A stretch of 64,000 nt of DNA from Synchiropus splendidus. Its lineage: Eukaryota > Chordata > Actinopteri > Syngnathiformes > Callionymidae. Below are positions 12,501 to 25,777 of this stretch, piece by piece (positions within the stretch are counted from its first letter, which is position 1; every line of letters begins with the position of its first letter). Position numbers and translations under genes: made by a program. The stretch is taken from positions 30,319,937 through 30,383,936 of the forward strand of contig NC_071334.1 in NCBI RefSeq assembly GCF_027744825.2, given 5' to 3'. The notes under the pieces are model-generated. The model was not told where the DNA came from and ran no database searches. It worked only from the letters and a program-made list of their open reading frames with translations.

Positions 12501-15500
12501 AAAACAAAATTAAAATCAACACAAAGAGTGGGGATCAGAGAAAACAAGTTAAAAATGAGTAAAATTCTCAGCCAAACTGTATTAATAGATTTTCTTTAAA
12601 AATGCTGTGGGTTTGGCATCAAGAGCACAGGAAGTGGTTTTCTCCCTGGTTAAAATTCTCTGCTAAAACAGACAAGGTCAGTGGATTGAAACTGCAGAAA
12701 TAAGAGCAGATGGTGTGGCGGGTGTCAAATGTGCGATCTGGAGGTGTTACCTCTTTTATCCATTGAACTCTGGTCTTCAATAGGTGAAAAATTGTTCAGG
12801 GTTGGCAACAGAAGCGCTTGATTTTTCTGTGAGAAAGTTGTTTAAAACCTGGGATAAAACACAGGGATTTGACTGATTGTTAAAATGAGATTAGAAAATG
12901 ACTTTTGCTTCCTTAACTGCCATAGTTGTCACATCAAGATCACACACCATTGAGAAGTTGTGTCATTGTGATCAGTCAGTGTAGTGGACTGAGATTAGAG
13001 ATGGGGAAGAGAAGAGGAGAGGAGACGGTAGTGACGGCAGTGTGGCAGCTAGAAAGGCAGAGAAGCTTTATAGGACACCTCACATGATGTACGCTTTAGA
13101 ACAGCAATTCTCAACTCAAGGGCCATAATGCAAAAGTTGGTCGCGAATCTGCTTTTACAATATTAAATGGAATTGTCTTTGTATTCAGGTGTATCAGCCG
13201 AACATCAGCTGGAATATTGATATTGATATTCAGTAAATAAAACGTCATTTATAGTGAAGTTACTATAGTAGAATATGGTTTTGATGTACAAGCCGCTGAA
13301 AAGTTCTTGTATATTACATTATACACATTTGTGTCATGCTGTCAAAATATATCACTGAAATCACTGGCGTTTAATTTACCTAAAAGCACTCAAAATGCGC
13401 TGCTTTCAAGTTCTGGACACTTGTTTCATGAGTCAAAACTAGTTTAGAAGTGATCCTAATGCATTTTTAAGACGGGTGTACCACTGACCTTTCTACAGGG
13501 CAGACAGCACCACTGCACCCGCAGCTTATAGACCGGTGCGGCTTTTGTATGAACAAGATGTATTTAGTGGGTGCAGCTAATATCCTGATGTGCGCTCTTT
13601 AGTCCAGAAATTACAGAACATTTCATGGTTGATCGGTGTGTTCCATGATATAAAGCGCAACCACATTTTTTGGTTTAGTTTATATAGTAAATCAAATAAA
13701 CTTCATTTGGGTCATGGTTTGTCATTGTGATTGAGCCACACCAGTTGAGAAACATTGGTGACATGTAAGAAAACAATGTGGACTATACCCAAGTATATCA
13801 CCATAACCATGAATACATTGGTACGAAGATGTTGAGGTTGGAACTGCCAGGCAGAAGGTGGAGAGGAAGGTCAAAGAGGAGATTTATGGATGTGGTGAAG
13901 GAGGACATGAGGTTTGTAGGTTTGAGAGGACAGGGTGAGATGGAGGAAGATGATCTGCTGTGGCCACCCCTGAAGGGAGAAAGAAGAAGAAGATGTGTCA
14001 AAATACACATATGAACTACTTTATTTGTGGCAATAGTAATAGTAAGTGTGACCATAACTTTTACTTTAGGTACAACAGACCTCATGTAGTGTATGTAAAC
14101 ACAGGTATATGCTGTTCTATTGTCTAAGTAGAGTTTAACTGGCAATTCCCAAATGAGCCCTCAGTTGGATAGAAAGTGGGACACCAGATAGATTACACAG
14201 GCTGAAAACCAATGAGCGCTATTGGTTTTTCCATGCTAGGAGAGATGGCAGCAGCTTTTGGAAACAGCAATTACACTGATTAATTGAGCTTGTTTAACGG
14301 AGTGATGGGACTCTGCGGGAAATAAGTGCAGAGAAGTGTTGAGTTGTGGGGCAACCACGGTAAGCAAAACATCAGACTTTCAAAGAGGCTCATGTGGATG
14401 ACAGGACGAGGTTTGAGACCACTCCAACACACATGAGTCAGAGCTCAAAGCAAGCTGCAAGCAACAAGCGCTGACCTATTTATCGAGGAGCGCAGAAGTG
14501 GCGTGACCACATAAAACATCGGGCCAATTTCACCTTTCATTCCTCCGTCAACCCTGTCGCGGCAGACGCTTCTTTTTGAAAGCCCGACGGAATATCTGAA
14601 CCTTTTCAAGTCATTTTCAATTCAGCCCTTGAGTGAATGCTCCAACAACCATCGTGTGATCTTCAGCTCGTGTCAAGTTGATTTCTCTGATAGCGGACAT
14701 ACGCATTTGTGACCAGCTCAGCAGATCACAGAAGGAGGATTAGGTGTGTGTGTGTGTGTGTGTGTGTGCGCTCATCTGCTGACTCTGCTCAAAGTAAGTG
14801 ATGACACTGGCAGGCTGTTCTGTGTTCACACCAGCAGCGAAGAGACCATCATGCTTATTCAAGTCAGGAAGCCCTTCCTACACCAGCGGACACCTATAAA
14901 CTGATCTCACAGCAGTCACCTTGCAGACACGTGGTCCAAGTTAGCTTCATCTATCGTTTTATCTCTTGCTCAGTTTACCACCTTTAAGGCCCATTCATGC
15001 TCACTTTACATATGAAGTTACTGGCTCCGATTACATGTTTCCATGCATTTGTTTGCATTGGTATTGCTGTTTACAATACATCCACCAGGGGGAGCAGCCC
15101 AGAGTCAAAGCGTATGACAAGGACAAAGTCAACTATGGCAACTGTGGAAGAAGTATTGGTAATGTACCTTTTCCACTAAAGATGAAACTGAGGCAGCGTT
15201 GTAGGAGGAGATGGTTGGAGAATTTCCACAATTATTATGTCTTCTTTGTGTCACATTAGTGCTACGTATCAACCAGGGAGTAACAGCAACACCGCCCCCA
15301 TGGTTTCAAGAGGTACTGCTCAGTTTGGTCTGTATCTGAAAGCTTTGTGGAAATGTACAGAAGTCCGGTCCGAGCACGGAGCGAAGGCTCCGTGTGTATC
15401 CGGATCCATACGTAAGGGCGTAAATGGGCCTTTAGAAGAAAAAGCACTCCAGACTCTTGGTGGCAAGTTGCAACCGATCACCTTCTCAGCAGAACGCAAG

Positions 15501-18500
15501 ATGCGCTGCAGTCTGCTCTTGTCCGTAGAGGTGGAGCTTTTGTACCAGACAGTGATAGAGGAGGTGAGGGTGGACTGGATGATGGCTGTGTAGAACTCCA
15601 CCAGCAACTCCGTCTGCAGTCGTAGTTTTCGCAGCTGCCTCAAGAAGGACATTCTCTGCTGGGCCTTCCTGATGAGGGACCTGATGGTTGGCTCCCATTT
15701 GAGGTCCTCAGTGATGGTGGTTCCTGGGAAGCAGAAGGAGTCATCTGCATCTGAGATGAGACCGACGATGGTGGTGTCAACTGCAGGGAATTGAGAGAAA
15801 AGGCGAGCAATGGAGTTGTTGCAGTTCATTTTAATGAGTGATCTTCCCAACACTTCTCGGAGGTCAGCAAGTTTAAAGGCTGCCTTTTCTGTTTTCAGAT
15901 GATGATGACAAAACTGCCCTAAGCCAACTCAAGATGAAGTTTACTGGTCAACAATGCAGCATTACAGCGCTATTTCATCAGACTGCCAAAACAGGCTCGA
16001 CTCTTCCAAAAGGATCATTTAGTGGCATCACATTTGTCTCTGCACACCTTAAATCACTCACCTCATGAAAACCTCGGAGGGGAAAGCCATTACGTAAGTC
16101 ATTAAGTACATTCTGTGTCCGCCCATCTGACGTTCACCTAATGGAGAGATTAACATGTGCTGGAGCTTCAAAGACCTCAGAGTACAACCTCAAATTCCCT
16201 TAGTTACTGTTAAATAGATCATCTTTAATACGCAGACTCATATTTGGCCATGCACCATTTCATCACTTAAACAGCTGAAGGCTATTTGGATACAGAGAGG
16301 AGTTTTAATGATGTGTGTGCTACTGTGCTTCACTTCCTCTTTCTCCATTTAGACACGGACAAACCCAAGAACTACAACAGCCAATACAACTTGCAAAGCA
16401 CTCAGAGAGTGCAGACCTACAAGCAAGGATAACAAAGAACGGGACTGCTCCTGTCGCCTTGCAACGGATCCAAATCCTGGACAAATTTCCACCAAAAAGT
16501 GGAAATTTAATTAGTTAAATGTGTTTTGTCTACCAAGGAAAAAAACGTGCAAATGTAGATACAGATAATTGCTGGATGAATCTGACTTTATTGCTCAGTC
16601 AGTCAGTCAGTGTGGAGCAAGTGAAGAACAAGTTTTGAATTTTGTCACAAACCATAACAAAGCTTCCTGCAAAAATGTGCCTAATATAACACAAATGGAG
16701 ACTGGCAGCGCATTCAGCACATTCCCGTTGTGTTTTACACATCAAAAACTACAAAGTAAAACTATTGGGGCAATGTAATTTTCATCAAATCTCTCACTCT
16801 AACAGAGCAGGTTCGCATCAAAATAAAATTCTGAACATTTGCCATTTCAAAACGTATCAATTTAAAGTTTACGAAATAGCCGTCTAGCTCAAAATTGTAC
16901 ATATGCTGTAGACAGAGACAAGGACTATATAAATGGGCAATGAGCCATGCTCTGTCCTGATTTCAAGTGAGCACAAACATCAATCGCAGAAGCATATTTA
17001 AAGCAGCTTAAACAAACCTGTTTGTTAATAAAAAGACAGATGTAGAAAGCGAATGGTAATATTTCACTTCCCGACAATGGCAACAATAGTAACGCACGGT
17101 AACTTAGATAAGTAACTTTAATGTGATTACTTTGTTTGAAATAGTAACACGTTAGATTACTTGTTACTGAAAAAGAAAAAGTAACCTCCTCTTGAAAGGG
17201 TTACTGGGTACAGGAGCCGATCCCAGGGATAGACAGGAATCCATTACACATTCCACACTAGAAATATTACACAAGATGGAGTCATCAGAGTTGAAATAAC
17301 AACGAGTAGTCAAGGTAAATGGTTGTTTAAAGCCAGAATGAAAAAATGTTGGAGCTGACCTCTGAGGCATTTGAAAGGCCCTCATTGTATCTTAAGTGTG
17401 ATATTGTCAGCAGTTCGCACACACTTTGATCCTGAAACTTTTTTGATCTGTCAATCAAGTGGACGTCTGGCTATTGAGTTTAGCAGAGTTTTTCTTTCTT
17501 AATCTGCTAATATGGCGCCTATTGAAAGGTCAGCAGCACAGCTGGATTACACCGCGCGACTGTACACACACGCCGCTCATGGACCATCTTCAGAGTTAAT
17601 CAGCTTACACTGCTGCTCGAGTGTGAGCGTGAGAGGCTTGATTTGGTTTAACTCTGGAGGGTTGCAGCGCTTCTCTGAAGACAAACTGGTGACATCTCTC
17701 CGCCCCGTGAACATCAACATAAATGTAACGTATTCCACACTGCCGCCCTCCACGTCCCCTCCCTTGATCTCCTCAACCACCAGTATGAGTGCTCATCTGC
17801 CCTCTGAAGTTGAAGCAGGGAGAGTCACTCTTCATCTTCTGTCCTTTGATGCTCCTTCTATCGTCGGCAGTTTCTCCCATGCAAATATAAGAATATGTGG
17901 ATTCATTCTACCTTGGCTGCAGAAATCATATCTCTACCTCTCGTTTCACTGTTGGCTGCCAACTGAAGAAGCGGAGTGCGTGTCTGCGGCTGTTTGTGGG
18001 CAGCACGTGTGTCCATCTCTCCCTGCGGCAGGGTCCAGTGAGTTGGCTGCATCAGTGGACTTCATTAATGCTAGCAGCCAATGCTTCACTCTCCCAGTCA
18101 CTTTGTTCCATTGTTCATTAACCTCAGCTCATTTAGCGTGAGACCGGCTGGCCGCCCCTGTCGGGAACATTGTCACAGCGAATCAGCTGCTGGGAGGGGA
18201 AACGCAGACAGATGTACGACTGGAGCTGGAGCAGCTAGCTGTGGCGCGAGAGGATGTTTTCATGAGAAAAGTTGGGAGAAAGTTGGAAATAAAGTGAAGA
18301 AAGGCACTGGGACAGCGCAGACCTCTGCCAAGCCTCTCATTTGCATCTAATTTATTTATATATTTTTTTGTAATATCATTGCCCCACGCATATTTTACAA
18401 CAGTCACACAACTGAAGTCTTAGGTGACATTGAAATGAAGAAGGGTGTATATATGCATCAGGTATAATGTATTCTGTCCTCAGTGAATGTCGATATAACG

Positions 18501-18653
18501 GAACGTTATGTAAACTGTAGATACTAGATAATATATGGAGGTGAAAATTTATTCTAAAAATAATAAGCAGGATAAACAGCATTCACCGATAATAAAAGGT
18601 ATTTTTCATGTATAATCTTCATCAATAATATATAAAGCAGTCTTTAGAACAAA

Positions 18654-18701
<48 letters not shown>

Positions 18702-21700
18702 GGAAAGAGTGAGAGACTGTTTGCCGCTCTTGAATTGTTGCTAGAAAAATATTTCTGAATTTAAATGTTCTTTTACATGTAATCACATAAGAAATAATGA
18801 AATGAAATGAGTTGTTTATGACATAAGTCTTGAATAATTCCTGTGGTGTGTTAATCATTTTCGACATCCATGGAAACACCCACAGACTGAACCTTTAGTC
18901 GCCCTTTTTAAATTCAAATTTCAAACCTTTATTCACTCCTTTGTGCCGACAGTGTGCAAATCAGCCAGTCTTACAGGGGAAGCTGACTTCAGGCGCTGTA
19001 GCTGTGTGTGTTTCTGTCGTGAATGGTCAACCAACCCTGCAGATCATTTGGCTCCAGGGGGAGCGTCCTGGTCATTCGGTTTGCTCTCTAGAAGCTTTAT
19101 ATTGTCTACAGTTATATCACTGATAACTTCATGTGTGCTGTCACGCTGTGCCCGACTCCGAAAGAAAAGATCTCTCAAAGGTTATTAGCACCGGGATGAT
19201 TCCCACCCACTGAATTTGTTTGTCTTTGTGTCTCACCAGAGCAGTACCATCTGAATAACTCAGCGTACGGCCCGTTTGGACAGGGTCTCCCTCACCCACA
19301 CAGCAACCATAGCACAGTGGGACTCAACAAGTACACTTCCCTCAAAGCTGTGGGTAAGTCTGGAAACACACAAAAACAGATTTGATCTTGAGTGCGACCG
19401 ACACTTTAACCTTTGAAGGACTGTGGGTTGGCAGGAGAAGTCTAAATATCAACAGCTGACCATTTGAAAGTAGCTTCCTGCTGGGTGTTACTAGACTGGC
19501 AGGGAAACACACACAAACAGGTAGAAGTCAATCTAGAGTTTGGTTCAGGATCATGTTGTTTAAACAGATAAATTAAAAAAAAAAAGAATAAATGAATGTT
19601 ATTGACGTCAAGTGCTGCTCAACCACCATTCCAGGATGCTCTACGTTTAACAGAGGTCATTAATAGAATTGTTGCTGTCCTGGCAGATGCAGTCAGGACA
19701 GATAGCTCACGACTTTCCTTTTTAATGAGATCCCAATGACATCCCAATTTGCTTCAACAGAAGCAGAGGTTATTCTGCTTGGTTCCTGGAATAAAATGAG
19801 CTCCATGAACAAATCTTGACAGTGATGAATCTCTCTCGATTTGAACAAAATTTCAGACGTAATGAGTCCAGTTTCTTTCTCCGACAGACGAGTTTAAATG
19901 AAGCATTTTCTTTCAGATCAAGTACTTGCTCCAACTAGAGTTGTCCATGTGACCGTAGCTGCTGATAAGAGCAGCACGTTCCTCACATGAAGTGCAATGC
20001 ATTCATGGAACTCACACTATTTTTTGACTTGGTAGTTTTTGTATTGTTGTTTGGTCCCAAGTTCACGTAAAATTGATTTTTGTCAAACACATCAATGTTC
20101 ACTGGTAGTAGAACTTTCACTCTTCTACAAATGAGAAGTATGTTTTTCCCCACACTTGAACAGCAACTGAAGGCAATATTTTTTTTCTGGCTACTTTCCT
20201 ACGGCACCCCTGAAAGGACATTACTTTTTTTTAACATGCTCACGTAAAACTATTAGGTGCAGAAGGTTGCAATTACGTTTTTGTAAATGTGTTCCTGTGG
20301 TGGTGCTTTTTTTGTGTTTGTCATTTGCCATCCAAAAAAAAGTCCTGTTAGGGGCTCCATACTTTTTTTTCTTCCACGTCTCATTATTGCAGCAGCTAAA
20401 CAAGATATAACAACATACAACATGACTCACTGCGCTTGTAGTCTGGTAAACTAACCTGACTGAGTCATAGGGTAAAATCTCCCAGTACCTTCGAATATGG
20501 AATACAGCAATGCTTCTCATGAGTAATACACCATGTCTCCTTCCACTGCTTGGCACCACTCCTTAGATTGTTGATCCAAACTGAATAATAATGTTCATTA
20601 TTTTTGCAGTCTTACAACAGAGGAAGAAGTGGAAATCACAGGCTGACATAATTCAATTAAAGGATGAAGGCATGGTATTACAACTAAAACCCATTTAATT
20701 TAGACCTTATCTTTACTTTTTTATTTGACCATACAAACTGTAATACTTCCTATTTCTTACACGCTAACAAACTTTGTTTGAAAATCATGTACAGGATATT
20801 CACGTTTCACAGCAGGACAGTAAAACGTAAACTAATGTCTCGTAACTAGTCTTTGTCAACATTCATAATTTTGAATCTTATTGTAGCTGTGACGAAGTTT
20901 AACTTTTATTATTCAGTTGTTACACATCTTGTTACACAGAAGTCACTTCGGAGACAAAAGCCGTTTTGTGGAGATGTATCCTCATTTCACTTCGGAGGAC
21001 ATGAATCTCTCACAAAACTGTACATCAGTTGACACAGCCCCGGTCACTAGCAAGGACAAAGCTTTGTTTTCACATTCTACAGCCTCCAGGACTGGAACTG
21101 GAGCTTTTGAGGCGAGAAGAAACAAGTCAGGCGAACATGATGAAAGCTGTGTGACTGCTGAAAAACTTGCATTTTGGTGTCACTTTGTCCAGAGCTCTGA
21201 CAACTCAGCTTCACGCCGACACGTCCAGTGATGAAAAGTGTCCAAACAATTTAGATTATAAGCACAGCCACGACGTGTTGCACGGATTTGAGGCGTTGAT
21301 GAAAATACATTTACTTTTCCTGCATGCAAAGCTAATGTTAGCACCAAAAGTATTGACATCAGTCTACTGCGACAGAAACTTGGCTCAGGGGTGACCGTAA
21401 TACTCAGCTTTTAGGGATAAATAATTTTGGTATTAATTAGGTTTCTTTTTTCCATATCAATTTAATCTATTTGTGTTTCAACATCATTTGAATATGTATT
21501 TTGGTTGTTTATTTTTTAAAAATATTATCTGATATTTGTGATATAAAATACATCACTCCTATTTTTATACTTTTAAGTATGACGTTTAGATCCTATTTTT
21601 CTTCCTTTTTAGCCTTAAGCTGTTTCGATGACTGTGATTGCAAAACGTTTTTTTTTTTCGTATTTATTTCATGTATATGTTCCGCATTCCACGGAAGACC

Positions 21701-22064
21701 ACCTAAACAACATTTAAATATTCCCTCAGTGTCCTGTGAGGCGTAGGATGATGGTGACTGAAGCTGAGAATAAATAGCTATAGGCTGTTTATCACTCTCA
21801 GCATGTTGTGTTCCAATCACAGGTATAACATTTGACAGAACTGCATCAGTCTGTGATAAGAGCACAACAAGAAGAAATGCTAAAGGCGACTCATTACTTG
21901 ACAAAATATGTTTGAATAACTTCTTTAAAAATAGTGTCCAGTTGAGTGCCTATTGTTTGTCACAGTTTTTTGTAGCTGTTTAAAGCCACACATTGTTACA
22001 TCGTTTTATAGTATGATGCTGAAAACCAGGAAAACTCAGAGCTTCCCCACTAAAATCGTGCAAA

Positions 22065-22143
<79 letters not shown>

Positions 22144-22786
22144 CGTGCAATCATAAGGTAAGGTGATAAAATAATTTCATCTGTAATATAACTTTTGATT
22201 TCTTTAACCTGCTCTTCTGTCCTCAGCCGACAGCGCAACTCGCAGTTACTACAAGAGCTTTCCCCTCATGGACTTTTCCCAATACCAGCCAGTGGCGCCT
22301 CCTGCCCTCCACTCCGCGCAAGTGCAGCCTAAAGAAAAGTCCTACATCCACCAGCCGCTGCCAGCACACCACGACCTGCACACCCCTCTCTCCATCTCCA
22401 TCCCACCCAGTCACCTTGAGCATTCACGTATCCCTAAAACCACAACCCACCCACTGCTGGCCAGCTCTGCCTTCAAAGCCTGGGAGCCCTCCAGCCGGCA
22501 CGTCCAGAGGCAGACCTCCGCCCCGGGCCACACTTCTGCATCCATGCACTCGTCCGCCCGCAGACATGCCTACTCCACTCGAAGACAACTGAGCGTCGAA
22601 AACATGCCAGATCTTTTCAGTCATCCCTATAGAGGCGTGTATAGTGGACCCCGGGAAGGTGCAGCACATGGACAGCACTTCCAGGCGCAGCACATCCAAG
22701 GGCAGCACCCTCCTCACCCCCCCTACTACCCGCAAACCAGGCCAAAGAGCTTCTCCACACACAGTGCAACGGAAGTGACTGTTTAA
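9585..22786 (+). CDS. shisa8: Shisa family protein, shisa8-like (3' exons only; partial)
   Basis: Three coding exons keep frame: 9585-9709, 19240-19353 and 22227-22786 (stop 22784-22786). Each is bounded by AG and GT (donors gtgagc and gtaagt). They encode the cytoplasmic tail of a Shisa6-9 type protein. The first carries RTLTDLLKQQGPE, aligning with the post-membrane segment of SHISA9. The second ends LNKYTSLKAV, close to SHISA9 LNKYASLKAV. The last contains HAYSTRRQLSVEN and ends EVTV, the PDZ-binding C-terminus of this family. These proteins are membrane-bound auxiliary subunits of AMPA receptors at synapses. I chose shisa8 over 6, 7 and 9 because of synteny with 22q13 genes; the sequence alone supports only the subfamily. 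The signal peptide, cysteine-knot and membrane exons are not in the window. The first exon here enters in phase 2, so an upstream exon must supply two bases. Confidence 0.82.
13102..13757. mobile_element. hAT-like non-autonomous DNA transposon remnant (TIR pair)
   Basis: The left end reads cagcaattctcaactcaagg. The reverse complement of the right end reads caatgtttctcaactgg. Both resemble the CAGTGGTTCTCAACC-type termini of hAT elements. The interior has no transposase frame, and most of it is occupied by a second element (13285-13616). I could not see a clean 8-bp target duplication, so the boundaries are approximate. Confidence 0.45.
13285..13616 (-). mobile_element. Interspersed inverted-repeat element, copy 1 (reverse orientation)
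   Basis: Read on the minus strand this starts CTGTAATTTCTGGACTAAAG. It stays alignable, with gaps, along most of its length to the element at 60626-61131. Shared blocks include a tagctgcac...cactaaat segment, cttgttcatac, ggtgcagtggtgctgtctg and gaaaggtcagtggtacacc. It is about 170 bp shorter than the other copy because of an internal deletion. There is no coding capacity. Confidence 0.7.
13814..14000 (+). mobile_element. 3' end fragment of an RTE-type LINE
   Basis: The + frame reads LPGRRWRGRSKRRFMDVVKED, typical of the extreme C-terminus of RTE-clade reverse transcriptases in fish. It is followed by the usual tail ...gatctgctgtggccacccctgaagggag and an aagaagaag end. Only about 190 bp remain, so it is a 5'-truncated dead copy. 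Confidence 0.75.
14744..14768. repeat. (GT)n microsatellite
   Basis: A perfect alternating GT run of about 25 bases. Confidence 0.95.
15450..15853 (-). pseudogene. Truncated reverse transcriptase of an L2/CR1-like LINE
   Basis: The minus-strand frame carries GTTITEDLKWEPTI, KAQQRMSFLRQLRKL, LVEFYTAIIQSTLTSSITVW and LQRILRSAEKVIGC. This is the thumb and C-terminal region of L2/CR1-type (jockey-like) LINE reverse transcriptases in fish. The catalytic (F/Y)xDD palm motif is absent because the copy is 5'-truncated, and the frame leaves the family after about 15455. It sits antisense inside the shisa8 intron and is not a host gene. Confidence 0.82.
17080..17205. mobile_element. DNA-transposon terminus remnant with repeated GTAAC/GTTAC motifs
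   Basis: The segment repeats gtaac, gttact and taacacgttagattactt in both orientations. This resembles the TAACGCGTTACT-type ends of short DNA transposons found widely in fish genomes. No second terminus or target duplication is visible, so only a fragment is claimed. Confidence 0.4.
18656..18701. repeat. (TA)n-(GA)n compound microsatellite
   Basis: A TA run of about 28 bases is followed directly by a GA run of about 19 bases. Confidence 0.95.
19354..22226. other. shisa8 last intron
   Basis: A 2.9 kb intron between two in-frame shisa8 exons. No internal exon is seen. It contains a 70-base (TA)n run bracketed by 13-bp direct repeats (22051-22150). Confidence 0.7.
22070..22139. repeat. (TA)n tract flanked by 13-bp direct repeats
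   Basis: About 70 bases of alternating AT. The 13-mer taaaatcgtgcaa occurs at 22051-22063 and again at 22138-22150, immediately bracketing the tract. Confidence 0.92.
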
Positions 22787-24273
22787 GTTGCAGTGGCAGA
22801 CACAGTGCGATTGTGCGCAGCAGAGGTTGAGTTTGAGCCAAAAAATATTACGTTTCCAAAACAAGGCACAAGGTACAGGAAGGTTTGACGTTTCAGCATT
22901 GTTTACCGGATAATTTTAGACTGAAATAGAACAACAATAACAAATGCCAGCGAACAGAAGTGAAAGATTTGACCAAGTCAAGTTCTTACAATGGCAGCCT
23001 ACGACCAGTAGTTCTGCTGTCTACTTTGGACCAGATGGACTGGTACAAACCCAGATGGAGTCCCTCATCACACTAAGTGCACCCCCAGTTTGCTCACTTT
23101 AGTTAGCCCTGACTCTGTAGTGTTTGCATCTATCAAGTTCTACTCAGTACTATTGAAGTGCCCTCCAGTGAAACTCATAACAACGTACACATAGCCACGG
23201 AACAAACGGCATGAAGCTACGTGAGCAAGACAAAGACGAAGGCCGCCTACCTCATCCCTGTACTCAAACTCATCAGCTAGATAACTCAGGCTCTTCCACT
23301 ATTCTTCGACAACCACTGCCAGATCATCCTAGTCCACAGCTGCAGAGGCTTGAGGATCGTTCACGGTCTGTTGACCTTCCTTCTCTTGCTTATGGTCATT
23401 AAGTTGGGTCATGACCGAAAGAACGAGCTGCAAGTGGGTGAAAGGGTTTTCTTGGGCGCCGTCTGTCAAAGGCCTTTTGTATAGATAAGAGGCAGTTAAG
23501 ATCAGATCCCACATCTTTCAGGGTCTAACCCACACATCCAGGTCATAGGAGACCAATGCTGAGATTTAAAGACTCCCCCGCTTTGTGGATACTACTCTCA
23601 CTAACAGTTGGGCATCTCTCCTGGTTCACTGTCTTTGACCTTGCTCTTAAAACAAGCTTCCATCTCTTGGTCTACCTCCCTCGTGCTCGTTTCCACCCTG
23701 GCGCACTTTGCATTCTGTGCCATCAGGCCAAGTGCACAAGGACAGCATCCCCGGGGTCACATTAACTCTACGGTGAGGACAATGCCACCGTCATGTCAGT
23801 TCCCATCAGCCTCCATCCTCACCAGGGAGAGGAAGAGGAGCGAGAGCCAGGGGCCGGACTCTTTAGAAAAGAGCAGAAAGGGACGAGAGACGCAAACTAC
23901 ATGTTTTCTTCCTGTGGGGCAGGAACAGAAAGAAGTCACTATAGATCTAGATTTCTCACTTCTGCACCACTCAGATCATAACGCGAGAGTGCATGGACCT
24001 GTTTGGATGTGTATTTTACTGCCTCCAGGCTTCTTCTCAAGGAAATCCGTGAAGGCATTTTCACGCCTGCAGCCTCAGACTTTGCTCATCCACGAGAGCG
24101 GCTGCTGCTATGGCAAAACATGCAACAGTTGATTCAGTCTTCGCTGTAGTCACTTGTGAACCTCAGGAACCATGAACTATGAGCCAGAGTCAGCGCACTA
24201 TTATGCTCCTCAGTTTTGTGCAGAAAAGGTTCATCTATTTCCACTTTTATACATTTGTATTGCTATCTCTAAA

Positions 24274-24276
<3 letters not shown>

Positions 24277-24326
<50 letters not shown>
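24277..24326. repeat. (TA)n microsatellite with CA tail
   Basis: About 43 bases of alternating TA ending in acacaca. Confidence 0.93.
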
Positions 24327-24330
<4 letters not shown>

Positions 24331-25771
24331 GTGCTTGGGAAAAAAGTTTAATAAAAGAAAAAATTATTTTGCATTAAATTCCACCCCCTCTTTAAACTCA
24401 AGGTAGAACCAAAACACAATAGTCACACAGTTTCTTGATACGACCCCAACATTAGGGGAGTTGTGAGTGTTGCTACGAAAGAATGGTTGCAAGATCAAAT
24501 CCAACCGAGACTCTATTGTTTCACTAAAAGAGCAGGGTGAGTATTCCCCTTGAGACGTCTACCCGGTGAGAGCCGTTTTCCTAGCAACACCTCAGTATCA
24601 CACAGCTAAGCTGCAGGGGGCTTGTCGAGAACGATGCACGTGTGTTTGCTTGATCACAATTACCCTTCAGTACGGTCAGTAATTGTGAACAGCAGTTTTT
24701 TATCATGTGACATTTTGACACACAGGAGTTATTTTTCATCTTATTGAACGGTAGATAAGAAATAATAAATAAATAATAATATATATTATGCCATCTTGAC
24801 TTTGTTGCTGGACCAAGGATGACTTGTTCAACTTGACCTTCCATGTTTTTGTACTGTATTTGCCCTCACAAAGCAAATCATTCAAACTTACACAAAGCAC
24901 AGTTAAGAGTCATCACAACAAATCTTATCAGTTGTCAAAGTAGTTTGCTAGAGGCTGAGGCAACTCCAGACTGGAACCAGCAGCGCTGCACAAGCAATCA
25001 CGCAAATCACAAGTCTCTCTCTGAAGGCCCAAATATTTGTATGTCTCCTTCTGATATAGAGAAAAACATACCAGTCATTTGTGCTTCTGTCAGCAAACAA
25101 ATTGCTGTAGTTTGTTACAGTTCACCCCAGGCTACAGGCTACTTTACACTGTACCAATGTTTTGTTGTTTTCAAATTTCATGTTTAGTAGTGTAACACAT
25201 TTGCTTTCCAAGTTCAAAATAATTAGTCTGTTCTTCTGCAGGAATAATTCAACTCACCAGATTGTACATAGAGCAAATATCATCACTAATTTTACTTTGT
25301 AAATATTGTATATCCAGATGATAAAAGGTCCTTTATATTTTTCCGGGGCAAAAAAAGGGCTTTACTGGAAAAGCTTTTTGTCAACATTTGAAAGAGTTTA
25401 AGTTGGAAATGACGTTATTTTGCTCATATGCTTCGTGAAACGTGATGCTAAGTGCATTTCCTAGGGAGTCGGTGTCTATATTGTGTGTTACATTTTTCAA
25501 TATGTACTGTTTTACTGCTTAAAAATTGAACGCTCTATGGTACTGAACTCTACCGGGCACTGAAATAGTTCACTCGATTATACGCCGCATAGACGCTTTT
25601 AGAACAGTGTTGGGTACAAGACGCTATATAAGGTGTAGATGAAAATGTGCAACCAATGCAAGTTGGATTTCTGTATGTCACTGTACTGGTACAACTAATT
25701 TACATTAAGATATGTTACAATAACATTGTTATCTGTACAGCATTTGTGACACTTTTAAAAGAAAACATTAA

Positions 25772-25777
25772 AATAAA
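25772..25777 (+). terminator. Poly(A) signal, probably of shisa8
   Basis: An AATAAA hexamer in an A-rich context, followed by a T/G-rich stretch (tttgttttgtcgg) about 25 bases on. It is the last + strand signal before the desi1 gene. Confidence 0.5.

Larger units (their letters stand above)
9710..19239. other. Long shisa8 intron, rich in mobile-element remnants
   Basis: This 9.5 kb intron has no supported exon of its own. It holds DNA-transposon, RTE and L2/CR1-like remnants at 13.1-15.9 kb, a further DNA-transposon trace near 17.1 kb, and microsatellites at 14744 and 18656. The stretch at 12420-12800 also looks like an old interspersed repeat (a tttatagc...gtgctttgtata pattern), but I cannot place it in a family. 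Confidence 0.65.

Noticed and set aside
17512..18141. A 209-codon + strand open frame inside the shisa8 intron
   Set aside because: It is the longest frame in the intron, but its composition looks random, it shows no domain, motif repetition or matching splice sites, and it is not recognisable as any family.
22070..22139. Tyr-Ile repeat proteins in the TA tracts (also at 18656 and 24277)
   Set aside because: Translations of simple TA repeats; no start context, splice sites or conservation.
22424..22864. Minus-strand open frames opposite the last shisa8 exon
   Set aside because: They are antisense shadows of a GC-rich, Pro/His-rich exon whose + strand frame ends in the family EVTV motif.
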